Under the pieces are notes generated by a model. The model saw nothing but the letters and a program-made list of their open reading frames with translations. It was not told the origin of the DNA and ran no database searches. The position numbers and the translations under genes were made by a program. Positions 7,154-16,349 of a DNA stretch of 54,856 bases are shown here, piece by piece (the stretch's first letter is position 1; each line of letters begins with the position of its first letter). The stretch covers positions 18,402 to 73,257 of the forward strand of contig NZ_RDBO01000077.1 in the NCBI RefSeq assembly GCF_008120935.1, given 5' to 3'. This DNA is from Streptomyces sp. sk2.1 (lineage in GTDB: Bacteria; Actinomycetota; Actinomycetes; Streptomycetales; Streptomycetaceae).

Positions 7154-9681
7154 CAGTCACCACGAGTGCGCCCTCCGGGGGCGGCGAGGCGGCCATCCCG
7201 CCCGAGGACCTGGTCACGCTGACCATCGACGGCATCGAAATCAGCGTGCCCAAGGGCACCCTGGTCATCCGGGCCGCCGAACTCCTCGGCATCGAGATCC
7301 CGCGCTTCTGCGACCACCCGCTCCTCGACCCGGCCGGCGCCTGCCGCCAGTGCATCGTCGAGGTCGAGGGCCAGCGCAAGCCGATGGCGTCCTGCACCAT
7401 CACCTGCACCGACGGCATGGTGGTGCGGTCGCAGCTGACCTCGCCCGTCGCCGAGAAGGCGCAGAAGGGCGTGATGGAGCTGCTGCTCATCAACCACCCG
7501 CTGGACTGCCCGGTCTGCGACAAGGGCGGCGAGTGCCCGCTGCAGAACCAGGCGATGTCGCACGGCGACGCGGACTCCCGCTTCGAGGGGAAGAAGCGGA
7601 CCTACGAGAAGCCCGTCCCGATCTCCACCCAGGTGCTGCTGGACCGCGAACGCTGCGTGCTCTGCGCGCGCTGCACCCGGTTCTCCAACCAGGTGGCGGG
7701 CGACCCGATGATCGAGCTGATCGAGCGCGGCGCGCTCCAGCAGGTCGGCACCGGCGAGGGCGACCCGTTCCAGTCGTACTTCTCCGGGAACACCATCCAG
7801 ATCTGCCCGGTCGGGGCGCTGACCTCGGCGGCGTACCGGTTCCGTTCCCGGCCCTTCGACCTGGTGTCCTCGCCGTCGGTGTGCGAGCACTGCGCGGGCG
7901 GCTGCGCCACCCGCACCGACCACCGGCGCGGCAAGGTCATGCGGCGGCTCGCCGCCGACGACCCCGAGGTCAACGAGGAGTGGATCTGCGACAAGGGCCG
8001 CTTCGCCTTCCGCTACGCCCAGCAGCGCGACCGGCTCACCACCCCGCTGGTGCGCAACGCGGACGGGGTCCTGGAACCGGCGAGCTGGCCCGAGGCCCTG
8101 GCCGCCGCCGCCACCGGACTGGCCGCCGCGCGCGGCCGGACGGGGGTGCTCACCGGCGGCCGGCTGACCGTCGAGGACGCCTACGCGTACGGCAAGTTCG
8201 CCCGGGTCGTGCTGGACACCAACGACGTCGACTTCCGGGCCCGCGCGCACAGCGGCGAGGAGGCCGACTTCCTGGCCGCCCGCGTCGCCGGACGCGGCCG
8301 GGACCTGGACGGCGCGGGGGTCACGTACACCTCGCTGGAGAAGGCCCCGACGGTGCTGCTGGTCGGGTTCGAGTCGGAGGAGGAGGCGCCCGGCGTCTTC
8401 CTGCGGCTGCGCAAGGCGATGCGCAAGCACGGACAGCGCACCTTCGCCATCGCCTCGCACGCCACCCGGGGCCTGGAGAAGGCGGGCGGCACGCTGCTCC
8501 CCGCCGCCCCCGGCACCGAGACCGAATGGCTGGACGCGATCGCGGGCGGCGTCGGCCTCGACGGCGACGGAGCCGTGGCGGCCGAGGCGCTGCGCGGCGA
8601 GGGCTCCCTGATCGTGGTCGGCGAGCGGCTCGCCGCGGTGCCCGGCGCCCTGACCGCCGCGGTACGGACCGCCACCGCGACCGGGGCCGGGCTGGTGTGG
8701 ATCCCGCGCCGGGCCGGTGAGCGCGGCGCCGTGGAGGCGGGCGCGCTGCCGTCGCTGCTGCCCGGCGGCCGGCCGGCGACCGACCCGCGGGCCCGGGACG
8801 AGGTGGCGGCCGTCTGGGGCGTCGCCGAACTCCCGTCCCGCTTCGGCCGCGACACCGGCCAGATCGTGGAGGCCGCGGCCACCGGCGAACTGGGCGCGCT
8901 GCTCGTCGCCGGGGTCGAGCCGAGGGACCTGCCGGACCCGGCACGGGCCCTGGAGGCGCTCGACGAGGTCGGCTTCCTGGTCTCGCTGGAGCTGCGGCCC
9001 GGCGAGGTCACCGAACGCGCCGACGTGGTCCTCCCGGTCGCCGCGGTGGCCGAGAAGTCCGGCACCTTCCTCAACTGGGAGGGCCGGGCGCGGATGTTCG
9101 AGGCGGCGCTGAAGCCCGAGCAGATGACGCGCACCCTCGCGCCGACCGACGCCCGGGTGCTGCACATGCTGGCCGACGCCCTGGCCGGGGTCACGGACGC
9201 CGAGGGACCGGCCCGCTTCGCGCTGCCGGACCTGCGGTCCGTGCGCCGCGAGCTGGACCGGCTCGGAGGCTGGACCGGCGCGCACGCCGACGACCCGAAC
9301 GAGACGGCACGGCCACTGCCCCGGCCCGGCACCGGCGAGGCGGTCCTCGCGGGCCACCGGATGCTGCTCGACCTGGGCCGGCTCCAGGAGGGCGACGAGG
9401 CACTGGCCGGCACCCGGCACGCCGCGGTCGCCCGGCTCTCCGCCGCCACCGCGGCCGAGACGGGCGTCAAGGACGGCGACCTGCTGGCCGTCACCGGCCC
9501 GACGGGCGGCGTCGAACTCCCGCTGAAGGTCACCGACATGCCGGACCGGGTGGTCTGGGTGCCGCTGAACTCCGTCGGGCGGGGCGTCCCGGCCGACACC
9601 GGCGCCCGGCCCGGCGGCCTGGTCCGGATCGGCCCCGCCGCGCCGGGCTCCCACGACATCGCATCGGAGGTGGGGGCGTGA
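7150..9681 (+). CDS. nuoG: NADH-quinone oxidoreductase subunit G
   Basis: 843 residues, overlapping nuoF by 4 bp. The N-terminal ferredoxin-like domain has the N1b cysteines (FCDHPLLDPAGACRQC). Next come the His/Cys N5 site (DCPVCDKGGEC) and the N4 site (CVLCARCTRF and ICPVGALT). A further Cx2Cx3Cx27C motif beginning CEHCAGGC matches the distant N7 cluster found in E. coli NuoG, so N7 is probably retained. The remaining roughly 550 residues form the molybdopterin-oxidoreductase-like domain without cofactor. It wires electrons from NuoF to NuoI. Confidence 0.96.
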   Translation: MTVTTSAPSGGGEAAIPPEDLVTLTIDGIEISVPKGTLVIRAAELLGIEIPRFCDHPLLDPAGACRQCIVEVEGQRKPMASCTITCTDGMVVRSQLTSPVAEKAQKGVMELLLINHPLDCPVCDKGGECPLQNQAMSHGDADSRFEGKKRTYEKPVPISTQVLLDRERCVLCARCTRFSNQVAGDPMIELIERGALQQVGTGEGDPFQSYFSGNTIQICPVGALTSAAYRFRSRPFDLVSSPSVCEHCAGGCATRTDHRRGKVMRRLAADDPEVNEEWICDKGRFAFRYAQQRDRLTTPLVRNADGVLEPASWPEALAAAATGLAAARGRTGVLTGGRLTVEDAYAYGKFARVVLDTNDVDFRARAHSGEEADFLAARVAGRGRDLDGAGVTYTSLEKAPTVLLVGFESEEEAPGVFLRLRKAMRKHGQRTFAIASHATRGLEKAGGTLLPAAPGTETEWLDAIAGGVGLDGDGAVAAEALRGEGSLIVVGERLAAVPGALTAAVRTATATGAGLVWIPRRAGERGAVEAGALPSLLPGGRPATDPRARDEVAAVWGVAELPSRFGRDTGQIVEAAATGELGALLVAGVEPRDLPDPARALEALDEVGFLVSLELRPGEVTERADVVLPVAAVAEKSGTFLNWEGRARMFEAALKPEQMTRTLAPTDARVLHMLADALAGVTDAEGPARFALPDLRSVRRELDRLGGWTGAHADDPNETARPLPRPGTGEAVLAGHRMLLDLGRLQEGDEALAGTRHAAVARLSAATAAETGVKDGDLLAVTGPTGGVELPLKVTDMPDRVVWVPLNSVGRGVPADTGARPGGLVRIGPAAPGSHDIASEVGA

Positions 9682-11081
9682 GTGCCTTCGCTGAACTGGC
9701 CGCGGCGCCGCACGGTGCCGTACTCGCCGCCGAGGACCTGTCGATGTTCGGCACCGACCCGTGGTGGCTCGTCGGCATCAAGGCGGTGTTCTGCTTCGCG
9801 TTCCTGATGGTGACGGTGCTCTTCTCCATCGTGTGGGAGCGCAAGGTCGTCGCCTGGATGCAGCTGCGCATCGGCCCCAACCGGCACGGACCCTGGGGCC
9901 TGCTCCAGTCGCTGGCCGACGGCGTGAAGCTGATGCTGAAGGAAGACGTCGTCGTCAAGCGCGCCGACAAGGTCGTGTACGTGCTCGCGCCGATCGTCGC
10001 CGCCATCCCGGCGTTCATGGCGATCGCCGTGATCCCGTTCGGCCCGTCCGGCAACGAGGTCTCGATCTTCGGGCACCGCACGACGATGCAGCTCACCGAC
10101 CTGCCGATCGCGATGCTCTACGTCCTCGCGGTCGCCTCGGTCGGGATCTACGGCATCGTGCTGGCGGGCTGGTCGTCCGGATCGACGTACCCGCTCCTGG
10201 GCGGTCTGCGCTCCTGCGCGCAGATGATCAGCTACGAGATCGCGATGGGGGCCGCGTTCGCCTCGGTCTTCCTCTACTCCGGGTCGATGTCGACCTCGAA
10301 GATCGTGGAGGCGCAGGAGGACCGCTGGTTCATCCTGCTGCTGCCGGTCTCCTTCATCATCTACATCGTCACGATGGTCGGCGAGACCAACCGGGCCCCG
10401 TTCGACATGCCGGAGTCCGAGGGCGACCTGGTCGGCGGCTTCAACACCGAGTACTCGTCGATCAAGTTCGCGATGTTCATGCTCGCCGAGTACGTGAACA
10501 TGGTGACGGTCTCCGCGGTGTCGGTGACCCTCTTCCTGGGCGGCTGGCGGGCCCCGTATCCGATCAGCACCTTCTGGGAGGGCGCGAACCACGGCTGGTG
10601 GCCGATGCTCTGGTTCGTCATCAAGGTCCAGCTGCTGCTGTTCTTCTTCATCTGGCTGCGCGGCACCCTGCCCCGGGTCCGCTACGACCAGCTGATGAAG
10701 CTGGGCTGGAAGGTCCTGATCCCGGTCTCCGTGCTCTGGCTGATGATGGTCGCCACCGTGCGGGCGCTGAGCAACGAGGGCTACGACTTCTCCCGGATCG
10801 TGCTGTACGTGGCGGGCACGGTGCTCGCGATCCTGCTGATCTCCTTCGTCGTCGACGTCTTCCGCGACAGGAAGGGCCGGGCGGAGGCCGAGAAGGCGGG
10901 CCCGGAGCCGGAGTTCGATCCGATGGCGGGCGGATTCCCCGTACCGCCGCTGCCGGGCCAGACCCTGCCGCCGGTGCCGCGCCGCAGGCCGCGGAGCGAG
11001 CGGGAGCTCGTTGTCAGTGGCGGGTCGGATACTCAGAGTGACGAACGTGCGAGTGACGGAAAGGAGGCGGACGGTGTCTGA
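9678..11081 (+). CDS. nuoH: NADH-quinone oxidoreductase subunit H
   Basis: 467 residues with a GTG start overlapping the nuoG stop. It is a polytopic membrane protein with about eight hydrophobic segments. The conserved loop WERKVVAWMQLRIGPNRHGP and the following LADGVKLMLKED form the quinone entry and E-channel region between peripheral and membrane arms; GETNRAPFDMPE is another family signature. The last 60 or so residues are hydrophilic and Pro/Arg/Glu-rich, an extension not present in E. coli NuoH. Confidence 0.97.
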   Translation: MSAFAELAAAPHGAVLAAEDLSMFGTDPWWLVGIKAVFCFAFLMVTVLFSIVWERKVVAWMQLRIGPNRHGPWGLLQSLADGVKLMLKEDVVVKRADKVVYVLAPIVAAIPAFMAIAVIPFGPSGNEVSIFGHRTTMQLTDLPIAMLYVLAVASVGIYGIVLAGWSSGSTYPLLGGLRSCAQMISYEIAMGAAFASVFLYSGSMSTSKIVEAQEDRWFILLLPVSFIIYIVTMVGETNRAPFDMPESEGDLVGGFNTEYSSIKFAMFMLAEYVNMVTVSAVSVTLFLGGWRAPYPISTFWEGANHGWWPMLWFVIKVQLLLFFFIWLRGTLPRVRYDQLMKLGWKVLIPVSVLWLMMVATVRALSNEGYDFSRIVLYVAGTVLAILLISFVVDVFRDRKGRAEAEKAGPEPEFDPMAGGFPVPPLPGQTLPPVPRRRPRSERELVVSGGSDTQSDERASDGKEADGV

Positions 11082-11718
11082 GTCATCAGAGTCCTCGGGG
11101 ACCCCGGGATCCTCCGAGAAGTTCCAGAACCCCGTCGCCGGCTTCGGCGTGACCTTCAAGGCCATGTTCAAGAAGCGGCTGACCGAGCAGTACCCGGAGA
11201 CGCCGAAGGTGACGGCGCCGCGCTTCCACGGCCGGCACCAGCTCAACCGCCACCCGGACGGCCTGGAGAAGTGCGTCGGCTGCGAGCTGTGCGCCTGGGC
11301 CTGCCCGGCGGACGCGATCTACGTGGAGGGCGCGGACAACACCGACGAGGAGCGCTACTCCCCGGGCGAGCGCTACGGACGCGTCTACCAGATCAATTAC
11401 GCGCGCTGCATTCTCTGCGGGCTGTGCATCGAGGCGTGCCCCACCCGGGCGCTCACGATGACCAACGAGTTCGAGCTCGCCAACACCACCCGCGAGAGCC
11501 TCATCTACACCAAGGACGAGCTCCTCGCGGGCCTGGAGGAGGGCATGGTCGACACCCCGCACGCGATCTACCCGGGGATGGACGAACAGGACTACTACCG
11601 GGGCCTGGTCTCCGGCGCCGCCCCCGGCACGGAGCGCCAGACCGCACTCTCCAAGGGCGAGAAGCCCTCGGACGACGCCCACGGGAGCAACGGCTCGGCG
11701 CGGGAGGTGGACGCATGA
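11074..11718 (+). CDS. nuoI: NADH-quinone oxidoreductase subunit I (clusters N6a/N6b)
   Basis: 214 residues. GTG 11074 is chosen because AAGGAGG (11061-11067) sits 6 nt upstream; the longer frame from 11011 lies inside nuoH. Two ferredoxin motifs are present, CVGCELCAWACP and CILCGLCIEACP, each ligating one [4Fe-4S] cluster and completing the path to NuoB. A Ser/Glu-rich N-terminus and a charged C-terminal tail flank the ferredoxin domain. It overlaps nuoH by 8 bp. Confidence 0.97.
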   Translation: MSESSESSGTPGSSEKFQNPVAGFGVTFKAMFKKRLTEQYPETPKVTAPRFHGRHQLNRHPDGLEKCVGCELCAWACPADAIYVEGADNTDEERYSPGERYGRVYQINYARCILCGLCIEACPTRALTMTNEFELANTTRESLIYTKDELLAGLEEGMVDTPHAIYPGMDEQDYYRGLVSGAAPGTERQTALSKGEKPSDDAHGSNGSAREVDA

Positions 11719-12566
11719 CCGCCCTGGCCGCCGCGGCCTCGACCGGCGAGGCCGTCCAGTTCTGGGTGCTGGGCGTCGTCGCCGTGATCGGGGCGCTGTC
11801 CACCGTACTGATGAAGAAGGCCGTGCACAGCGCGCTGAGCCTCGCCGGGACCATGATCGTCCTGGCGGTGTTCTACCTCGCCAACGGCGCGTACTTCCTG
11901 GGCATCGTCCAGATCGTCGTCTACACCGGCGCGATCATGATGCTGTTCCTCTTCGTGGTCATGCTCGTCGGCGTCACCGCGGCCGACTCGCTGAAGGAGA
12001 CCCTCAAGGGGCAGCGCTGGCTGGCCGCGGGCTGCGGCCTCGGCTTCGGCGTCCTGCTGATCGCGGGCATCGGCAACGCCTCGCTGAACAGCTTCAACGG
12101 ACTGGGCACCGCCAACACCGCGCACGGCGGGAACGTGGAGGGGCTGGCCAGCCTCATCTTCACCAAGTACGTCTTCGCCTTCGAGATCACCGGCGCCCTG
12201 CTGATCACGGCCACGGTCGGCGCGATGGTGCTCACCCACCGGGAGCGCACCGAGCGGGCCAGGACCCAGCGGGAGCTGTCCGAGGAGCGGGTGCGCGGCA
12301 CGCAGCTGCCGCCGCTGCCCGCGCCCGGCGTGTACGCCCGGCACAACGCCGTGGACATCCCGGGGCTGCTCCCGGACGGCACCCCGTCCGATCTCACCGT
12401 CATGCGGACGCTGCGCGACCGCGGTCAGATCCGTGACGTGTCGCACGAGTCGCTGGACCGGCTCAAGGCGCTGGAACAGCGCTCCGGCGAGCGGCTCGGC
12501 CGGACCGCCGAGCCCGGCCGCACCGGTGAACCCGACCGGGCCGACGAAGAGGAGGTCGCCAAGTGA
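11715..12566 (+). CDS. nuoJ: NADH-quinone oxidoreductase subunit J
   Basis: 283 residues, overlapping nuoI by ATGA. The first 185 residues contain five membrane segments typical of NuoJ/ND6, including the conserved VVYTGAIMMLFLFVVML helix that carries the pi-bulge. The C-terminal 95 or so residues are charged and cytoplasmic, longer than in E. coli. It is part of the proton-pumping membrane arm next to NuoK. Confidence 0.96.
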   Translation: MTALAAAASTGEAVQFWVLGVVAVIGALSTVLMKKAVHSALSLAGTMIVLAVFYLANGAYFLGIVQIVVYTGAIMMLFLFVVMLVGVTAADSLKETLKGQRWLAAGCGLGFGVLLIAGIGNASLNSFNGLGTANTAHGGNVEGLASLIFTKYVFAFEITGALLITATVGAMVLTHRERTERARTQRELSEERVRGTQLPPLPAPGVYARHNAVDIPGLLPDGTPSDLTVMRTLRDRGQIRDVSHESLDRLKALEQRSGERLGRTAEPGRTGEPDRADEEEVAK

Positions 12567-12862
12567 ATCCGGTCAACTACCTCTATCTCGCCGCCCTGTT
12601 GTTCACCATCGGCGCGGCCGGTGTGCTGATCCGGCGGAACGCGATCGTGCTGTTCATGTGCGTGGAGCTGATGCTCAACGCCTGCAACCTCGCGCTCGTG
12701 ACCTTCTCCCGGATGCACGGCAATCTCGACGGCCAGATCATCGCCTTCTTCACGATGGTCGTCGCCGCCGCGGAGGTCGTGGTGGGGCTCGCGATCATCG
12801 TGTCGGTGTTCCGTTCCCGCCACTCGGCCTCGGTCGACGACGCCAGCCTGATGAAGCTGTAA
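12563..12862 (+). CDS. nuoK: NADH-quinone oxidoreductase subunit K
   Basis: 99 residues, the exact family size, with three membrane helices. The start is a GTG overlapping the nuoJ stop. Conserved membrane glutamates are seen in CVELMLNACNLAL and VVAAAEVVVGLAI; these belong to the E-channel that couples electron transfer to pumping. Confidence 0.97.
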   Translation: MNPVNYLYLAALLFTIGAAGVLIRRNAIVLFMCVELMLNACNLALVTFSRMHGNLDGQIIAFFTMVVAAAEVVVGLAIIVSVFRSRHSASVDDASLMKL

Positions 12863-12876
12863 GGGGACGTTGAATC

Positions 12877-14772
12877 GTGGAGAATCTGATTGCGCTGCTC
12901 GTCGCGGCGCCCCTGCTCGGAGCGGCGGTCCTGCTCTGCGGAGGCCGGCGGCTGGACCGCGCCGGACACTGGCTCGGCACCCTGCTCGCCGCCGCCTCGT
13001 TCGTCATCGGCGTCGTGCTCTTCCTCGACCTGCTGGGGAAGGGCGCCGAGGACCGGACGCTGCACCAGAAGCTGTTCAGCTGGGTTCCGGTCGAGGGCTT
13101 CCAGGCCGACGTGGCCTTCCAGCTCGACCAGCTGTCGATGACGTTCGTGCTGCTGATCACCGGTGTGGGCACCCTGATCCACATCTACTCGATCGGCTAC
13201 ATGGAGCACGACGAGCGCCGTCGCCGCTTCTTCGGCTATCTGAACCTGTTCCTCGCGGCGATGCTGCTGCTGGTCCTCGCCGACAACTACCTGCTGCTGT
13301 ACGCCGGGTGGGAGGGCGTCGGCCTGGCGTCGTACCTGCTGATCGGCTTCTGGCAGCACAAGCCCAGCGCGGCCACGGCCGCCAAGAAGGCGTTCCTGGT
13401 CAACCGCGTCGGCGACATGGGCCTGTCGATCGCGATCATGCTGATGTTCACCACCTTCGGCACCTTCGCCTTCGGCCCCGTGCTGGAGGCGACGGGGGAG
13501 ACGGGCGAGGGCAAGCTGACGGCGATCGGCCTGATGCTGCTGCTCGCGGCCTGCGGCAAGTCGGCCCAGGTGCCGCTGCAGTCCTGGCTCGGTGACGCGA
13601 TGGAGGGCCCGACCCCGGTCTCGGCCCTCATCCACGCCGCGACGATGGTGACCGCGGGCGTGTACCTGATCGTCAGGTCCGGCGCGATCTTCAACGCCGC
13701 GCCGGACGCACAGCTGGTCGTCGTGATCGTCGGGGCCGTCACGCTGCTCTTCGGTGCGATCGTCGGTTGTGCGAAGGACGACATCAAGAAGGCCCTCGCA
13801 GGGTCGACGATGTCGCAGATCGGCTACATGATCCTGGCCGCCGGGCTCGGCCCGATCGGCTACGTCTTCGCGATCATGCACCTGGTGACGCACGGCTTCT
13901 TCAAGGCCGGGCTCTTCCTCGGCGCCGGTTCGGTCATGCACGGCATGAACGACGAGGTGGACATGCGGAAGTTCGGCGGCCTGCGGAAGTACATGCCGGT
14001 CACCTTCGTCACCTTCGGCCTCGGCTACCTGGCGATCATCGGCTTCCCCGGCCTGTCCGGCTTCTTCTCCAAGGACAAGATCATCGAGGCGGCCTTCGCC
14101 AAGGGCGGCACCGAGGGCTGGATCCTCGGCTCGGTGGCCCTGCTGGGCGCCGCGATCACCGCGTTCTACATGACGCGCGTGATGTTGCTGACGTTCTTCG
14201 GCGAGAAGCGCTGGCAGCCCGACGCGGAGGGCAACGAGCCGCATCCGCACGAGTCCCCGAAGTCGATGACCATCCCCATGATCGTCCTCGCGTTCGGCTC
14301 GGTCCTCGCCGGAGGCTTCTTCTCCATCGGCGACCGCTTCCTGAACTGGCTGGAGCCGGTCACCGGCCACAGCCACGGACACGCGCCGGTCAGCGCCACG
14401 ACGGTCACCGCCGCGACGATGGTGGTGCTCGTCATCGGCGTCGCCATCGCCTGGGCGATGTACGGACGCAAGCCCGTGCCGGTCGTCGCCCCGCGCGGCT
14501 CGCTGCTCACCCGGGCCGCCCGCCGCGATCTCCTCCAGGACGACTTCAACCACGTGGTCCTGGTCCGCGGCGGCGAGCACCTCACCCGCTCCCTGGTGTA
14601 CGTCGACCACACCCTGGTCGACGGCGTCGTCAACGGCACGGCCGCCTCGATGGGCGGGCTCTCCGGCCGGCTGCGCAAGCTGCAGAACGGCTACGCCCGC
14701 TCCTACGCGGTCTCGATGTTCGGCGGTACGGCGATCGTCATCGCCGCGACCCTGCTGATGAGGGCGGTCTGA
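12877..14772 (+). CDS. nuoL: NADH-quinone oxidoreductase subunit L (antiporter-like)
   Basis: 631 residues. The GTG start follows AAGGGGACG at a normal distance, 14 bp after nuoK. NuoL is the distal antiporter-like pump with a long C-terminal lateral helix. Family segments include YAGWEGVGLASYLLIGFW, KKAFLVNRVGD, VSALIHAATMVTAGVY with its conserved His, and FSKDKIIE. It is a membrane-arm subunit that contributes one proton channel. Confidence 0.97.
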   Translation: MENLIALLVAAPLLGAAVLLCGGRRLDRAGHWLGTLLAAASFVIGVVLFLDLLGKGAEDRTLHQKLFSWVPVEGFQADVAFQLDQLSMTFVLLITGVGTLIHIYSIGYMEHDERRRRFFGYLNLFLAAMLLLVLADNYLLLYAGWEGVGLASYLLIGFWQHKPSAATAAKKAFLVNRVGDMGLSIAIMLMFTTFGTFAFGPVLEATGETGEGKLTAIGLMLLLAACGKSAQVPLQSWLGDAMEGPTPVSALIHAATMVTAGVYLIVRSGAIFNAAPDAQLVVVIVGAVTLLFGAIVGCAKDDIKKALAGSTMSQIGYMILAAGLGPIGYVFAIMHLVTHGFFKAGLFLGAGSVMHGMNDEVDMRKFGGLRKYMPVTFVTFGLGYLAIIGFPGLSGFFSKDKIIEAAFAKGGTEGWILGSVALLGAAITAFYMTRVMLLTFFGEKRWQPDAEGNEPHPHESPKSMTIPMIVLAFGSVLAGGFFSIGDRFLNWLEPVTGHSHGHAPVSATTVTAATMVVLVIGVAIAWAMYGRKPVPVVAPRGSLLTRAARRDLLQDDFNHVVLVRGGEHLTRSLVYVDHTLVDGVVNGTAASMGGLSGRLRKLQNGYARSYAVSMFGGTAIVIAATLLMRAV

Positions 14773-14777
14773 TCACC

Positions 14778-16349
14778 ATGTCCTTTCCCCTCCTGACAGC
14801 GACGGCGGCACTCCCGGCGATCGGCGCGGTCGCCACCGCCGCCGTCCCGGCCGCCAGGCGCACCGCCGCCAAATGGACGGCGCTGGTGTTCTCGCTGGCC
14901 ACGCTCGTCCTGGCGGGCGTCGCGCTCGCCCGCTTCGAACCCGGCGGCGACCGCTACCAGCTCACCGAGTCGCACGCCTGGATCAAGGACTTCGGCGTCC
15001 GCTACGAGCTGGGCGTGGACGGCATCGGGGTGGCGCTCATGGCGCTCACCGCGCTGCTGATCCCCTTCGTCATCCTGGCCGGCTGGCACGACGCCGACCC
15101 CCTGGAGACCAGCTCCTCGCGCTGGCGCCCGACCCAGGGCTTCTTCGCCCTGATCCTGATGGTCGAGGCGATGGTGATCCTCTCCTTCGAGGCCACCGAC
15201 GTCTTCCTCTTCTACATCCTCTTCGAAGCCATGCTCATCCCGATGTACTTCCTCATCGGCGGCTTCGGGGACCGGGCGCACAGCGGCAGCGACGAGAACG
15301 CGGCGGCCCAGCGCTCGTACGCCGCGGTCAAGTTCCTCCTCTACAACCTGGCCGGCGGGCTCATCATGCTGGCCGCCGTGATCGGGCTGTACGTGGTCGC
15401 GGGGACGTTCTCGCTCTCCGAGATCGCCGCGGCCCGCGCCGACGGCTCGCTGTCCATGGCGACCGGCACCGAACGCTGGCTGTTCCTCGGGTTCTTCTTC
15501 GCCTTCGCGGTGAAGGCCCCGTTGTGGCCGCTGCACACCTGGCTGCCCAACGCCATGGGCGAGGCGACCTCCCCGGTCGCCGTCCTGATCACCGCGGTCG
15601 TCGACAAGGTCGGCACGTTCGCGATGCTCCGCTTCTGCCTCCAGCTCTTCCCGGAGGCCAGCAAGTGGGCGACCCCGGTGATCGTCGTCCTGGCGCTGAT
15701 CAGCATCGTGTACGGGGCGCTGCTCGCCGTCGGCCAGCGCGACATCAAGCGACTGATCGCCTACGCGTCGATCTCGCACTTCGGCTTCATCATCCTGGGC
15801 ATCTTCGCGATGACCAGCCAGGGCCAGTCCGGCGCCACGCTGTACATGGTCAACCACGGCATCTCGACCGCGGCGCTGATGCTGGTGGCGGGCTTCCTGA
15901 TCACCCGGCGCGGATCGCGGCTCATCGCCGACTACGGCGGGGTGCAGAAGGTGGCGCCCGTTCTGGCCGGCACCTTCCTGATCGGTGGTCTGGCCACCCT
16001 GTCGCTGCCCGGACTCGCCCCGTTCGTCAGCGAGTTCCTGGTCCTGGTCGGCGCGTTCAGCGCCTATCCGGCGGCGGGCATCGTCGCCACGACCGGCATC
16101 GTCCTCGCCGCGCTCTACGTCCTGGTCCTCTACCAGCGGACGATGACGGGCCCGGTGAAGGAAGAGGTCCGGGGCATGGCGGACCTCAAGGTCAGGGAAC
16201 TGACCGTGGTCGTCCCGCTGATCGGGCTGCTGCTCTTCCTGGGCGTCTACCCGAAGCCGCTGACCGAGATCGTCAACCCGGCGGTGCAGCACACCATGTC
16301 GGACGTCCAGAAGAAGGACCCCCAGCCTGAGGTGGAGGCCGCCAAGTGA
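14778..16349 (+). CDS. nuoM: NADH-quinone oxidoreductase subunit M (antiporter-like)
   Basis: 523 residues, starting 5 bp after the nuoL stop. It is a proton-conducting antiporter-like subunit of about 14 helices. The conserved helix-5 Glu is in ILFEAMLIPMYFLIG and the discontinuous helix region in KAPLWPLHTWLPNAMGEA. Middle pump of the membrane arm. Confidence 0.97.
   Translation: MSFPLLTATAALPAIGAVATAAVPAARRTAAKWTALVFSLATLVLAGVALARFEPGGDRYQLTESHAWIKDFGVRYELGVDGIGVALMALTALLIPFVILAGWHDADPLETSSSRWRPTQGFFALILMVEAMVILSFEATDVFLFYILFEAMLIPMYFLIGGFGDRAHSGSDENAAAQRSYAAVKFLLYNLAGGLIMLAAVIGLYVVAGTFSLSEIAAARADGSLSMATGTERWLFLGFFFAFAVKAPLWPLHTWLPNAMGEATSPVAVLITAVVDKVGTFAMLRFCLQLFPEASKWATPVIVVLALISIVYGALLAVGQRDIKRLIAYASISHFGFIILGIFAMTSQGQSGATLYMVNHGISTAALMLVAGFLITRRGSRLIADYGGVQKVAPVLAGTFLIGGLATLSLPGLAPFVSEFLVLVGAFSAYPAAGIVATTGIVLAALYVLVLYQRTMTGPVKEEVRGMADLKVRELTVVVPLIGLLLFLGVYPKPLTEIVNPAVQHTMSDVQKKDPQPEVEAAK

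Noticed and set aside
7132..9654. 840-codon minus-strand open frame across nuoG, and a 1021-codon frame at 8181-11246
   Set aside because: Low-complexity shadows opposite certain nuo genes; no recognisable protein features.
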